64,000 nucleotides of DNA, taken from contig CP077096.1 in the NCBI GenBank assembly GCA_014268975.2, positions 2,889,501 to 2,953,500 of the forward strand, written 5' to 3'. The notes beneath the pieces are model-generated. The model was not told where the DNA came from, did no database searches, and saw only the letters and a program-made list of their open reading frames with translations. This document shows, in pieces, positions 37,085 through 45,949 of this stretch; within the stretch, counting starts at the first letter, position 1; each line of letters opens with the position of its first letter. Source of the stretch: Pseudomonas wayambapalatensis (GTDB lineage Bacteria; Pseudomonadota; Gammaproteobacteria; Pseudomonadales; Pseudomonadaceae). The position numbers were made by a program, and so were the translations under genes.

Positions 37085-37585
37085 TCACTTGCCGTGCTTG
37101 GCCTGAAGCTGTTTGGCGTGCTCCAGGTGCTTCTCGAGGGTGGGCAGGGTCTCGCTGGCGAAAGCCTTGAGCTGCGGCTTGTCGGACGATGCGGCTTCCT
37201 TCTTGAACAGCTCCACGGCTTTCTCGTGGGCATCGACCTGATTGTTGACATAGGACTTGTCGAACGACTCGTCGCGCCATTCCAGGATCATCTTCTTGAC
37301 CTTGTCGGTGAGCGCAGCCTCGTCAGGCACGCTGATATCCAGCTTGCGGGCGATATCACCGAGTTTCTGGTTGGCCTGGGTGTGACCGGTGACCATCTGC
37401 TGGGCAAAGGTCTTGATCTCCGCGTCCTTGCTCTTTTCCAGCGCCAGGTTGCCGGTTACGACTTCAGCGATACCTGCCTCGGTCGCCGCATCGACGAAGT
37501 CGTCGGAGGAAGCGGCCATCACCTGCACCGAGACAAGGCCCATGGCCATGCACAGACCGGCTCGCTTGAGGAACAGAGTATTCAT
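37085..37585 (-). CDS. DUF4142 ferritin-like periplasmic protein
   Basis: A 166-residue protein with a signal peptide (cleavage near VMA-AS) and an all-helical body of the DUF4142 type. Characteristic stretches are FVDAATEAGIAEVVTGNLALEKSKDAEIKTFAQQMVTGH and LPTLEKHLEHAKQLQ. These proteins have a ferritin-like four-helix fold and are often stress-induced, of unknown biochemical role. The ATG at 37585 sits after GGAGAGAC. Confidence 0.85.
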   Translation of the reverse strand: MNTLFLKRAGLCMAMGLVSVQVMAASSDDFVDAATEAGIAEVVTGNLALEKSKDAEIKTFAQQMVTGHTQANQKLGDIARKLDISVPDEAALTDKVKKMILEWRDESFDKSYVNNQVDAHEKAVELFKKEAASSDKPQLKAFASETLPTLEKHLEHAKQLQAKHGK

Positions 37586-37719
37586 GTGTCTCTCCTTGTC
37601 CGTGGTCGCGACATCGGTGTCGCAAACGGTTGAGCGCCGGTCGGCGGCGAAAGTTTGAAATTTCTCACCGGCGTCATGCTCTGCGGGAGAGGAATGAGGG
37701 GAGGGGGGTTGCAAGTAAT

Positions 37720-37736
37720 ATGTTATAACGTAACAT
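37720..37736. promoter_or_regulatory. Zur-box-like palindrome
   Basis: ATGTTA-TAACG-TAACAT is a six-base inverted repeat with the GTTATAAC core seen in Pseudomonas Zur (zinc uptake regulator) sites. A possible -35 TTGCAA (37709-37714) precedes it, so the box would cover the -10 region. It lies 33 bases before the GTG of the carbonic anhydrase gene. Confidence 0.75.
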
Positions 37737-37769
37737 TTACTGAAATCAGCTTGTCTCAGGAAACCTACC

Positions 37770-38330
37770 GTGATCCGCAGAAACCCCTCCGGCCACCTCC
37801 CACAGATCGCCGAATCAGCCTACATCGACAAGACCGCGATCATCTGCGGCAAGGTCATCATCAAGGACCATGTGTTCGTCGGCCCCTACGCGGTCATCCG
37901 CGCCGACGAGGTGGACGCCACCGGGGACATGGAGCCGATCGTCATCGGCGCCAACTCCAACATTCAGGATGGTGTGGTCATTCACTCCAAGTCCGGAGCG
38001 GCGGTGAGCATCGGCGAGTACACCTCCATCGCCCACCGCTCCATCGTGCATGGCCCCTGCGTGGTCGGCGATCGGGTGTTCATCGGCTTCAACAGCGTGC
38101 TGTTCAATTGCCGCGTGGGTGATGGCAGCGTCGTGCGTCACAACTCGGTGGTCGACGGTCGCGACCTGCCAGAGCGCTTCTACGTACCGCCCACCGAACA
38201 TATCGGCCCGCACACCGATCTCGATCGCTACCCACCCGTCAGCGTGTCGGCCTCGGAGTTCTCCGAGGATGTCGCCCGCACCAACATCGACCTGGTCCAG
38301 GGCTACAAGGCCCTGCAGAACGAGTTCTGA
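37770..38330 (+). CDS. Gamma-class carbonic anhydrase-like hexapeptide protein
   Basis: A 186-residue left-handed beta-helix protein of the gamma carbonic anhydrase family. The three metal-ligand histidines are present: His72, His89 and His94 (VIHSKSG, SIAHRSIVHGP). Gamma enzymes can work with iron or cobalt as well as zinc, which fits a gene switched on during zinc shortage. The start is GTG with AGGA eight bases upstream. First gene of a three-gene operon with a dihydroorotase two bases downstream and DksA2; the promoter carries a Zur-like box. P. aeruginosa has the same functional group near its dksA2. Confidence 0.88.
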   Translation: MIRRNPSGHLPQIAESAYIDKTAIICGKVIIKDHVFVGPYAVIRADEVDATGDMEPIVIGANSNIQDGVVIHSKSGAAVSIGEYTSIAHRSIVHGPCVVGDRVFIGFNSVLFNCRVGDGSVVRHNSVVDGRDLPERFYVPPTEHIGPHTDLDRYPPVSVSASEFSEDVARTNIDLVQGYKALQNEF

Positions 38331-38332
38331 TC

Positions 38333-39670
38333 ATGGCCGACCTGCTGATACGCAACGCACGGCTGGTCAACGAAGGGCGCGAGTTCGAGGCTGACCTGCT
38401 GGTCGCCCGTGGGCGCATCGACAAGATCGCCGCGAGCATCGAAGGCGTGCGCGCTAAGGTCGAGATCGATGCGCAAGGGCAATGGTTGCTGCCGGGCATG
38501 ATCGATGACCAGGTGCACTTTCGCGAACCCGGGGCAGGGCACAAAGGGAGCATTGCCAGTGAGTCGCGGGCTGCGGTGGCAGGCGGCATCACCAGCTTCA
38601 TGGACATGCCCAACACCGACCCGCCAACCCTCACCACTGCGGCGTTGGCCGACAAGAAACGCCGCGCCGCGGCCAGCTCGCAGGCCAACTACGGCTTTCA
38701 CTTCGGTGTCAGTCGCGACAACCTGGACACCATCGCCGCGCTCGACCCGCGTGAAGTCGCCGGGGTCAAGGTGTTCATGGGCGCGTCCACCGGCAACATG
38801 CTGGTGGACGACCCGCAGGTGCTCGAGCGGCTGCTCATCTACTGCCCGACCATCCTGCTGGCCCACTGCGAGCACACCCCCAGCATTCTGGCCAACGAGG
38901 CGCTGTGGCGTGAGCGCCATGGCGAATTCATTCCTGCGGCCGCTCACCCGCTGATTCGCGATGCCGAAGCCTGCTATCGCTCCTCGTCGATGGCCGTGGA
39001 CATGGCCAGGCGTTTCGGTACACGCCTGCACGTACTGCACCTGACCACCGCGCGCGAACTGGCGCTGTTCGCCGCTGGCCCGGTACGCGACAAGCACATC
39101 ACCGCCGAGGTCTGCCTGCACCACCTGCTGTTCGACGACAGTGACTACGCGCAGCTCGGCCATCTGATCAAATGCAATCCGGCCATCAAGACCCGTGCCG
39201 ACCGTGACGCACTGCGCCAGGCGCTGGCCGGCGATGTGATCGACGTGATCGGAACCGATCATGCCCCGCATACGCTCGAGGAAAAGCGGCGAGTCTATGG
39301 CCGCGCGCCCTCGGGACTGCCGTTGGTGCAGCATGCCTTGCCGGCAGCGCTGGAGCTGGTCAGCGAGGGTGTGCTGAGCCTGACCCAGTTGGTCGACAAG
39401 ACCAGCCACGCAGTGGCCCGCCTGTTCGCCATACGCGAGCGCGGTTTTCTGCGCGAAGGTTACTGGGCGGACCTGGCGCTGGTCGAGCGCCTGGCGCAAC
39501 CGCGCCCGGTCGCCGATGACCCGATCCTGGCCCACTGCGGCTGGACACCTTTTCAGCATCGACACCTGCAGCATGTGGTGCGTACCACCGTGGTATCCGG
39601 CCAGCTGGCCTGGCACCAAGGCCAGGTGCAGCCACGCTGCCAGGGCCTGCCGCTGATGTTCGATCGATGA
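38333..39670 (+). CDS. Dihydroorotase paralogue of the zinc-starvation operon
   Basis: A 445-residue class I dihydroorotase-like amidohydrolase, which would close carbamoyl-aspartate to dihydroorotate in pyrimidine synthesis. The usual HxH metal motif reads QVH (Gln60-Val-His62 in MIDDQVHFREPG), a variant common in one dihydroorotase subgroup. The lysine motif GVKVFMGAS and the aspartate in GTDHAPHT are retained. Starting two bases after the carbonic anhydrase, it is expressed with it. The inferred role is a back-up for the main zinc enzyme when zinc is scarce. Confidence 0.85.
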   Translation: MADLLIRNARLVNEGREFEADLLVARGRIDKIAASIEGVRAKVEIDAQGQWLLPGMIDDQVHFREPGAGHKGSIASESRAAVAGGITSFMDMPNTDPPTLTTAALADKKRRAAASSQANYGFHFGVSRDNLDTIAALDPREVAGVKVFMGASTGNMLVDDPQVLERLLIYCPTILLAHCEHTPSILANEALWRERHGEFIPAAAHPLIRDAEACYRSSSMAVDMARRFGTRLHVLHLTTARELALFAAGPVRDKHITAEVCLHHLLFDDSDYAQLGHLIKCNPAIKTRADRDALRQALAGDVIDVIGTDHAPHTLEEKRRVYGRAPSGLPLVQHALPAALELVSEGVLSLTQLVDKTSHAVARLFAIRERGFLREGYWADLALVERLAQPRPVADDPILAHCGWTPFQHRHLQHVVRTTVVSGQLAWHQGQVQPRCQGLPLMFDR

Positions 39671-39696
39671 CTCCTTTATTGCACGAGTGTGCCCTC

Positions 39697-40104
39697 ATGA
39701 CTGAAGAAGACTTGCTCCGCCAGCCGGCCGAGGCCTACATGAACGAGCCCCAGCGCCAGTACTTTCGTAACTTGTTGCTGGGGCAGCGGGTGGAGTTGCA
39801 GGAGCGCATAGAGCAGGACTTCCAGGCGTTGCGCGTGCAGGAAGTGCACAGCGACCCGGCCGATCTTGGCAGTGCCGAGGAGGAGCGGCACTGGCAGTTG
39901 CGCACCCTTGAGCGAGAGAAGCGCCTGCTGGACAAGATCGACCAGGCGTTGGAGCGCCTGGCCAAGGGGGATTACGGCTGGTGTGAGGAAACCGGCGAGC
40001 CGATCGGCCTGCGCCGCCTGCTGCTGCGTCCGACCGCGACCCTGTGCATAGAAGCCAAGGAGCGGCAGGAACTCAGGGAACGGCATTTGCGCGATGATGC
40101 CTAG
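39697..40104 (+). CDS. dksA2: DksA2, zinc-independent DksA-type RNA polymerase regulator
   Basis: A 135-residue DksA-family protein that, in P. aeruginosa, substitutes for DksA with ppGpp at RNA polymerase. Its zinc-finger region keeps only two of four cysteines: Cys96 and Cys117 remain, while the partners are Thr99 and Ala120. That matches DksA2, which folds without zinc. The coiled-coil segment (residues 30-80) is intact. The start ATG 39697 gives the known length; an upstream ATG (39667) overlaps the preceding stop. Last gene of the zinc-responsive operon. Confidence 0.9.
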   Translation: MTEEDLLRQPAEAYMNEPQRQYFRNLLLGQRVELQERIEQDFQALRVQEVHSDPADLGSAEEERHWQLRTLEREKRLLDKIDQALERLAKGDYGWCEETGEPIGLRRLLLRPTATLCIEAKERQELRERHLRDDA

Positions 40105-40814
40105 TCGACCACCACGGGCTGGGCGTAAAGCTGCCAGCGCACTGAACTGACGCCTTTCTCCAGGCTCACCCGGCTCACCAGGCGCTCCAGTTGTGCAGGC
40201 GCCTGTGGCGTGCCCAGCAGTTCGGCGCGCACCTCCAGGCGCAGCGGGTCGTGCAGGTCTTCGCTGTGCAGCGACTGCAGGCGCAGGCCCGGGTCACTGA
40301 GGCTGTGCAGCATCAGGCTGCGCACCTGGATCTCGTCTTCTGCCCGGCAGACGATGCGCACCTCGAAGCGTTGCTCGACTTCACTGGCGGGCACGACGTC
40401 CTGGCGGTCCAGGCGCTGGGCGATGTCGCGCAGCAGGATGTTGGCACACAGCACCACCAGGCTGCCCAGGGTTGCCTCCAGCAACAGCCCCAGGCTGCAC
40501 AGCACACCGATGGCCGCGGTGCACCAGAGCGTGGCAGCGGTGTTCAGGCCGCGCACGTTGAAACCATCGCGCATGATCACGCCACCACCGAGAAAGCCGA
40601 TGCCGGACACGACATACGCGGCGATGCGCGAGGCGTCGCTGGGTTCCATGCCGGGTACCGCCTGGGTCATCAGCACGAACAGGCAGGCACCGGTGCTGAC
40701 CAGCGCATTGGTGCGAAGGCCGGTCAGGCGCTGGCGCAGTTGACGTTCGGCACCGATCAGGGCGCCGAGTACGAGGGCCACGCTGACGCGCAGCAGAAAT
40801 ACTTTCCAATCCAT
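40101..40814 (-). CDS. mgtC: MgtC/SapB family membrane protein
   Basis: A 237-residue inner-membrane protein. The N-terminal half contains about five helices with the MgtC landmarks GALIGAERQLRQRLTGLRTNALVSTGA and GIGFLGGGVIMRDG. The C-terminal 95 residues form a soluble ACT-like domain. MgtC helps survival at low magnesium and inside host cells in several bacteria; the role in Pseudomonas is less clear. The ATG at 40814 has AGAGG. It is convergent with dksA2, whose stop it overlaps by four bases. Confidence 0.88.
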   Translation of the reverse strand: MDWKVFLLRVSVALVLGALIGAERQLRQRLTGLRTNALVSTGACLFVLMTQAVPGMEPSDASRIAAYVVSGIGFLGGGVIMRDGFNVRGLNTAATLWCTAAIGVLCSLGLLLEATLGSLVVLCANILLRDIAQRLDRQDVVPASEVEQRFEVRIVCRAEDEIQVRSLMLHSLSDPGLRLQSLHSEDLHDPLRLEVRAELLGTPQAPAQLERLVSRVSLEKGVSSVRWQLYAQPVVVD

Positions 40815-41240
40815 AGCAAACCTCTTTCCACGGGCAACGGCCCGCACATGCGCCACTGGCAAATGTGACGCCAATAAAATGAATGAGCGCGCAGGACCAC
40901 TACACTCGCCGGCAAGCGCTGGCTGAGCGGGGAAAGAAGAGGGGAAATCTGCCTTCGCAGGCGAGATGGACCGCCGTCTACCGTATTCGGCAAGACAGCG
41001 GCAGGAATGCTGCCGGACTAGCTTGCCGTGTGGACCTGTCGCAATCGACTGGGGCTACTGTCCAATGCAGGACTCCTGTAGGGGATGCATAAGTGCGTCG
41101 CGGACCTTACGCCTACAGTTGCGCAGAATCAAGGGCGAATTCATGACAATTGCTTCATTGCCGAAACCTCCTACCGTTTCCGGTGCGTTCATCAGCGGTG
41201 GTAACCTTGGCGCCTTTCACCATACACGCCGGACTGTCCC
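40815..41240. other. Gene-free stretch between mgtC and crtZ
   Basis: This 426-bp divergent gap should carry both promoters. I searched for a magnesium-sensing leader upstream of mgtC and did not recognise one. Several small inverted repeats occur (for example GGCAGGAATGCTGCC near 41001-41015). The last 100 bases upstream of crtZ lack a clear ribosome site. No gene is supported. Confidence 0.35.
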
Positions 41241-41705
41241 ATGCTGTTCAACATCGCCGTGCTGCTCGCCACCCTGGTGGCCATGGAGGGTGTCGGCACA
41301 CTGGCCCACAAGTACGTCATGCACGGCTGGGGCTGGTGGCTGCACCGCTCGCACCATGAGCCGCACCTGGGTGTGCTCGAGACCAATGACCTCTACCTGG
41401 TGGCACTGGCCCTGATCGCCGCTGGCCTGATGGCCCTGGGCAAGGCCGGCTACGCGCCCCTGCAGTGGGTCGGTGGAGGTGTCGCGGGCTATGGCGTGCT
41501 GTACGTGGTGGCCCACGACGGTTTCTTCCATCGGCACTGGCCGCGTAAACCCAAACCCATGCAGCGCTACCTCAAACGCCTGTACCGGGCGCATCGGCTT
41601 CATCACGCGGTGAAAGGGCGCGAAGGTAGCGTGTCGTTCGGCTTCTTCTACGCGCCGCCGCTGCGCGAGCTCAAGCGCCAGTTGCGCGCGCGGCGGGGCG
41701 ACTGA
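41241..41705 (+). CDS. crtZ: CrtZ-type beta-carotene hydroxylase-like protein
   Basis: A 154-residue membrane di-iron hydroxylase. The histidine clusters of the family are all seen: HKYVMH, HRSHHEPH, HDGFFHRHW and HRLHH. CrtZ adds hydroxyl groups to the rings of beta-carotene to give zeaxanthin. No phytoene synthase, desaturase or cyclase gene is in the window, so the substrate here may be something else or the pathway may be elsewhere. About 15-20 residues shorter than usual. Confidence 0.82.
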   Translation: MLFNIAVLLATLVAMEGVGTLAHKYVMHGWGWWLHRSHHEPHLGVLETNDLYLVALALIAAGLMALGKAGYAPLQWVGGGVAGYGVLYVVAHDGFFHRHWPRKPKPMQRYLKRLYRAHRLHHAVKGREGSVSFGFFYAPPLRELKRQLRARRGD

Positions 41706-41717
41706 GTCGCGCAGGTT

Positions 41718-42617
41718 TCAATTCGTGGTTTCCTGCACGGCAATGGCCTCTTTGTGCCCTCGACTCACCCACCAGCCAAAGGCTGCAGCTGTGAAGAACA
41801 TGATCAGGCTGTAGATCGCTGCCGGCACGGCCATGGTGGGGTTGTTCAGCAGGCTGGGACTCAACGCCAGCGCGATGGCCAAGGTGCCGTTGTGAATGCC
41901 GATCTCCATGCCGATGGCGATCGCCTGGCGTTTCGGGATGCGCAACAGGCGTGGCACCCAATACCCCAGCCCCAGGCTGATCACGTTGAACAACAGCGCG
42001 GCGACACCCACCACCGGCGCGTACTCCACCACTGTCTGCCAGTCCTTGGCCAGTGCCAAAACGATGGTGAAGGCCAGAAACAACGCGGCTACCAGCTTCA
42101 TCGGTTTCTCCATCCGCGCGGCAAAGCCCGGTGCGTAGCGGCGGATCAGCATGCCCAGGCCCACGGGCAGCAGGACGATGGCAAACACCTGCATGACCTT
42201 GGCAAATTGCAGCGGGATGGCCTGGTCCGACTCCATGAAGTAGATCAGCGACAGGTTGACCAGCAGTGGCATGGTGAGGATGGCGATCAGCGAGTTGACC
42301 GCCGTCAGCGTGATGTTCAGTGCCACGTCGCCATGTGCCAGGTGGCTGAACAGGTTCGCGGTAGTCCCGCCCGGCGATGCGGCCAAGAGCATCAGGCCCA
42401 CTGCCAGCGCGGCCTCCAGGCCAAACCCGTTGGCGATCAGGAAGCAGATGAACGGCAGCAACAGAATCTGACAGGCCAGGCCGACCAGCACGGGCTTGGG
42501 ATATTTCACCACTCGGGCGAAGTCGGCGAGGGTCAGCGACAACCCCAGGCCTAGCATGATGATGCCCAGGGCGATGGGCAGGAAGGCTGTCAGCAAGGGG
42601 GAGGCGGTCATCGGCAT
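41718..42617 (-). CDS. Bile acid:sodium symporter (BASS) family transporter
   Basis: A 299-residue protein with nine to ten membrane helices. The BASS signature LMLLAASPGGTTANLFSHLAHGDVALNITLT and the second motif GIHNGTLAIALA, which form the sodium and substrate sites, are present. Bacterial members move organic anions such as pantoate or keto acids. The start is ambiguous: ATG at 42617 or 42611, or further upstream at 42659. It is convergent with crtZ, 12 bases apart. Confidence 0.87.
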   Translation of the reverse strand: MPMTASPLLTAFLPIALGIIMLGLGLSLTLADFARVVKYPKPVLVGLACQILLLPFICFLIANGFGLEAALAVGLMLLAASPGGTTANLFSHLAHGDVALNITLTAVNSLIAILTMPLLVNLSLIYFMESDQAIPLQFAKVMQVFAIVLLPVGLGMLIRRYAPGFAARMEKPMKLVAALFLAFTIVLALAKDWQTVVEYAPVVGVAALLFNVISLGLGYWVPRLLRIPKRQAIAIGMEIGIHNGTLAIALALSPSLLNNPTMAVPAAIYSLIMFFTAAAFGWWVSRGHKEAIAVQETTN

Positions 42618-42796
42618 GCTCGTGGGTGAAGGATTCCGGACAGTGTAGGCAGGCTCCATCGATCAGCTAATCGCAAAGTGCCGGCCTTTGGTAACTGATT
42701 GTTTCTGGATGAGCCACACCTCGCCGCGACCTGACGCGTTGCGATGGGCTGCCGAGCACAGTAGGATTCGCGCTTTTGCCGAAGGATTAGCTCGTC

Positions 42797-43675
42797 ATGT
42801 CGTTCCAGCAAGGTCTGCTCGCCACTCCGGTGCCGGCCCACGCCCGTCACCTGTTCTTTGCCCTGCATACGGGGGAGGCGTTGCCTGCCGTTCTGGATGC
42901 CTTGTTGCAGCAAGTCGACGGCCACAGCCTGATCCTGGCCGTCGGCGCGCCGCTGGCCAAGGCACTGGGGCGCGATGTCCCGGGCTTGCGCAGTTTCCCG
43001 CAGCTGGACGCAGCGGTCGAAAATCCGGCCACCCAGCATGCCCTGTGGCTCTGGCTGCGTGATGACGCGCGTGGTGATCTGTTCCTGCGTGCCCAAGCCC
43101 TGGAGCAGGCCCTGGCGCCGGCTTTCACACTGGTCGACAGTGTCGATGGTTTTCTGCACCACGGCGGACACGACCTGACCGGCTATGAAGACGGCACCGA
43201 AAACCCGCGGGACAACGATGCTGTCGACGCAGCCATCGTGGCGGGCGAGCAAGCGGGCCTGGCAGGTTCCAGTTTCGCTGCGTTCCAGCTGTGGAAACAC
43301 GATCTCAACTACTTCAAGTCGCTGCCTCAGCCAGAGCAGGATGACATCATTGGCCGTCGCCTGAGCGACAACGAGGAGCTGGAAGACGCGCCGGAGTCGG
43401 CCCACGTCAAGCGTACCGCGCAGGAGAGCTATGACCCCGGGGCCTTCATGGTGCGCCGTTCGGTGGCCTGGGCCGACAACCGTGGCGCAGGGCTGGCCTT
43501 CGTTGCCCTGGGCCGCTCGTTCGATGCCTTCGAAGTCCAGCTGCGGCGCATGAGTGGCCTGGAAGATGGCGTGGTCGATGCCTTGTACCGCTTCAGCCGA
43601 CCACTGACCGGCGGCTACTACTGGTGCCCGCCAATGGGGGCTGAAGGCCTGGACCTGCGCCTGTTGCTCGGTTAA
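42797..43675 (+). CDS. DyP-type heme peroxidase
   Basis: A 292-residue dye-decolorising peroxidase, class B by length and by similarity to the P. putida enzyme. The GxxDG motif (GYEDGTENP) provides the distal aspartate, the proximal heme histidine is in PESAHVKR, and the distal arginine is in GAFMVRRS. It uses hydrogen peroxide to oxidise dyes, manganese or phenolics. There is no signal peptide. A Tat-exported aldo-keto reductase gene follows after 83 bp. Confidence 0.92.
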   Translation: MSFQQGLLATPVPAHARHLFFALHTGEALPAVLDALLQQVDGHSLILAVGAPLAKALGRDVPGLRSFPQLDAAVENPATQHALWLWLRDDARGDLFLRAQALEQALAPAFTLVDSVDGFLHHGGHDLTGYEDGTENPRDNDAVDAAIVAGEQAGLAGSSFAAFQLWKHDLNYFKSLPQPEQDDIIGRRLSDNEELEDAPESAHVKRTAQESYDPGAFMVRRSVAWADNRGAGLAFVALGRSFDAFEVQLRRMSGLEDGVVDALYRFSRPLTGGYYWCPPMGAEGLDLRLLLG

Positions 43676-43758
43676 ATATCCCGATACAGAATCGCTGCGC
43701 ATCGCAGGGTCGAGCGACTAGCCTTGAAGGTTTCCCCCTGTAAACGGGAGCCTTCTTC

Positions 43759-44667
43759 ATGTACGCACGTCGCGATGTCCTGCGTGCCAGCGCCGCGCTT
43801 GGCGCACTGGCCCTGAGCCCTTGGCTGCGCGCCGAGTCCGGCAGCGGCCTGCTGACCCGCAAGATCCCCGCCACCGGTGAGGCCTTGCCGGTCATCGGTG
43901 CCGGCACTTCCGGTAGTTTCGAGGTCCAGGCCGGCTCTGCCCAGTACCAACAGCTCAAGCTTGTGCTCGAGGCGTTCTTCAAAGGCGGCGGCAAGGTCAT
44001 CGACACCTCGCCCAACTACGGCGGTGCCGACGCCATTCTCGGCCAGTTGCTGGAGGAGGGCGGCTGGCACCGTCAGTGTTTCATCGCCACCAAGATCGCT
44101 GCCGACAGCCGGGAAGGGGCCGAACGGCAATGGGTGCAAAGCCTTTCCAGCCTGCGCACCGACAAGGTCGACTTGCTGCAGATCCACAACCTGCGCGACT
44201 GGCAGACCCAGCTACCCTATGCCCGGGAGTTGAAGCAGCAAGGCAAGACGCGCTATGTGGGCATCACTCACTATCTCAACAGTGGGCAGGATGAGGTGGC
44301 GCGCATCGTGCGCAGCGAGCCGCTGGACTTCATCCAGATCAACTACTCGGTGAACGCTCCGGATGCCGCGCGCGAGCTGCTGCCGCTGTGCCAGGACAAA
44401 GGCGTCGCGGTGCTGGTCAACCGTGCTTTCGACGATGGCCGGCTGTTCGCCCGGGTCAAGGATCAGGCATTGCCATCTTGGGCGGGCGAGGCGGGTATCG
44501 GCAGTTGGGCGCAGCTGTTCCTGAAGTTCGCCATCAGTCACCCGGCGGTGACCACGGTAATTCCTGCGACCGGCCGCCCGGACCGTCAGCTTGACCAGCT
44601 CAAGGCTGGCAGCGGGCCGTTGCTGAGCGAAGCCCAGCGCCAGGCGCTCATCAGGCAATTTGCCTGA
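43759..44667 (+). CDS. Tat-exported aldo/keto reductase
   Basis: A 302-residue aldo/keto reductase with a twin-arginine signal (RRDVLRASAALGALALSPW), so it should fold in the cytoplasm and be exported. The barrel carries DTSPNYGGAD (catalytic Asp/Tyr region), FIATKIA (Lys), DLLQIHNL (His) and the cofactor end VIPATGRPD. A periplasmic reductase that needs NADPH is unusual. It lies between a DyP peroxidase and an MFS gene in one rightward row; the function of the set is unknown. Confidence 0.87.
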   Translation: MYARRDVLRASAALGALALSPWLRAESGSGLLTRKIPATGEALPVIGAGTSGSFEVQAGSAQYQQLKLVLEAFFKGGGKVIDTSPNYGGADAILGQLLEEGGWHRQCFIATKIAADSREGAERQWVQSLSSLRTDKVDLLQIHNLRDWQTQLPYARELKQQGKTRYVGITHYLNSGQDEVARIVRSEPLDFIQINYSVNAPDAARELLPLCQDKGVAVLVNRAFDDGRLFARVKDQALPSWAGEAGIGSWAQLFLKFAISHPAVTTVIPATGRPDRQLDQLKAGSGPLLSEAQRQALIRQFA

Positions 44668-44671
44668 CGCC

Positions 44672-45949
44672 ATGAGCGACTTGCGGCGGCGCCTGGACCA
44701 GAGCCTCAACATCCAGCCCGGCGAAGGCCCGGCAGTGGTCGCAGGCCTTGCGCTGTTCTACCTGCTGTTCACGGGGTATTTCATGCTGCGCCCCGTCCGC
44801 GAAACCATGGGCGTGGCAGGAGGTGTGGACAATCTGCAATGGCTGTTCACCGGCACCTTCATTGCGACCCTGGCCTGCCTGCCGCTATTCGGCTGGCTCG
44901 CTTCACGGGTGAAGCGGCGGCGCATCCTGCCGTGGACCTACGCCTTCTTCACCAGCAACCTGCTGTTGTTTGCTGTGCTCTTTGCCCGCGATCCAGATGA
45001 CCTCTGGAATGCACGGGCTTTTTATATCTGGCTGTCGGTGTTCAACCTGCTGGCCATCTCCCTGGCCTGGAGCGTACTGGCAGACCTGTTTTCCAGCGAG
45101 CAGGGCAAGCGCCTGTTCGGCCTGCTGGCGGCGGGTGCAAGCCTTGGCGGCTTGAGCGGGCCGATTCTTGGCACTCTGCTGGTTTCTCCCCTCGGGCACG
45201 CGGGTTTGTTGGTCCTGGCGGGCGTCTGTCTGCTTGGCAGCATAGGCGCTGCGCTGTACCTGCAACACTGGCGTGAGCTGAATCCGCTGCCGACCAGCAC
45301 CGCGCATCCGAGCTCTCGGCCGCTGGGCGGGAATCCGTTATCCGGCGCCACCGCCGTGCTGCAGTCGCCCTACCTGCTGGGTATCGCGTTGTTCGTCATA
45401 CTGCTGGCCAGCGTCAGCACCTTCCTGTATTTCGAGCAGGCCCGTATCGTCAGCGAGACGTTCAGCGACCGTACACGGCAGACACAAGTCTTTGGCCTGA
45501 TCGACACAGTCGTGCAAACGCTGGCGATACTCACCCAGGTCTTTCTCACCGGACGCCTGGCCCGGCGTCTGGGTGTCGGTGTGTTACTGGTGGGCGTACC
45601 ACTGGTGATGGCGGTCGCCTTCATCTGGCTGGCGCTGGCGCCGGTCTTTGCGGTGTTCGTTTTCGTGATGGTCGTGCGTCGTGCAGGCGAGTACGCCCTG
45701 GTGCGCCCGGGACGGGAGATGCTCTTCACCGTCTTGCCCGCTGATGAGAAGTACAAAGCCAAGAACTTTATCGACACCGTGGTCTACCGCGGCGGCGATG
45801 CCTTGAGCGGTTGGGTCAAGCGCGGCCTGGACCTGCTGGGCGAGCATCCGCAGTTGGCCATGTCGATCGGCGCCATCCTCGCGCTTGGCTGGGGCGTTAC
45901 CGGCGCCTGGCTGGGCCGTCGCCAGCGTAGCCTCGAAAACGCCCCGTAA
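44672..45949 (+). CDS. MFS transporter, NTP/NDP-translocase-like
   Basis: A 425-residue, twelve-helix membrane protein. The N-terminal motif LALFYLLFTGYFMLRPVRETMGVAGG is that of a bacterial MFS subgroup related to ATP/ADP translocases; charged loops (SRVKRRRILPW) fit the MFS A-motif position. Substrate is unknown. The ATG is four bases after the aldo/keto reductase stop, so the two are likely translationally coupled. Confidence 0.82.
   Translation: MSDLRRRLDQSLNIQPGEGPAVVAGLALFYLLFTGYFMLRPVRETMGVAGGVDNLQWLFTGTFIATLACLPLFGWLASRVKRRRILPWTYAFFTSNLLLFAVLFARDPDDLWNARAFYIWLSVFNLLAISLAWSVLADLFSSEQGKRLFGLLAAGASLGGLSGPILGTLLVSPLGHAGLLVLAGVCLLGSIGAALYLQHWRELNPLPTSTAHPSSRPLGGNPLSGATAVLQSPYLLGIALFVILLASVSTFLYFEQARIVSETFSDRTRQTQVFGLIDTVVQTLAILTQVFLTGRLARRLGVGVLLVGVPLVMAVAFIWLALAPVFAVFVFVMVVRRAGEYALVRPGREMLFTVLPADEKYKAKNFIDTVVYRGGDALSGWVKRGLDLLGEHPQLAMSIGAILALGWGVTGAWLGRRQRSLENAP

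Noticed and set aside
40815..41240. A metal-sensing riboswitch upstream of mgtC
   Set aside because: I could not find the conserved core of a magnesium or manganese riboswitch on the minus strand; only small unrelated hairpins are present.
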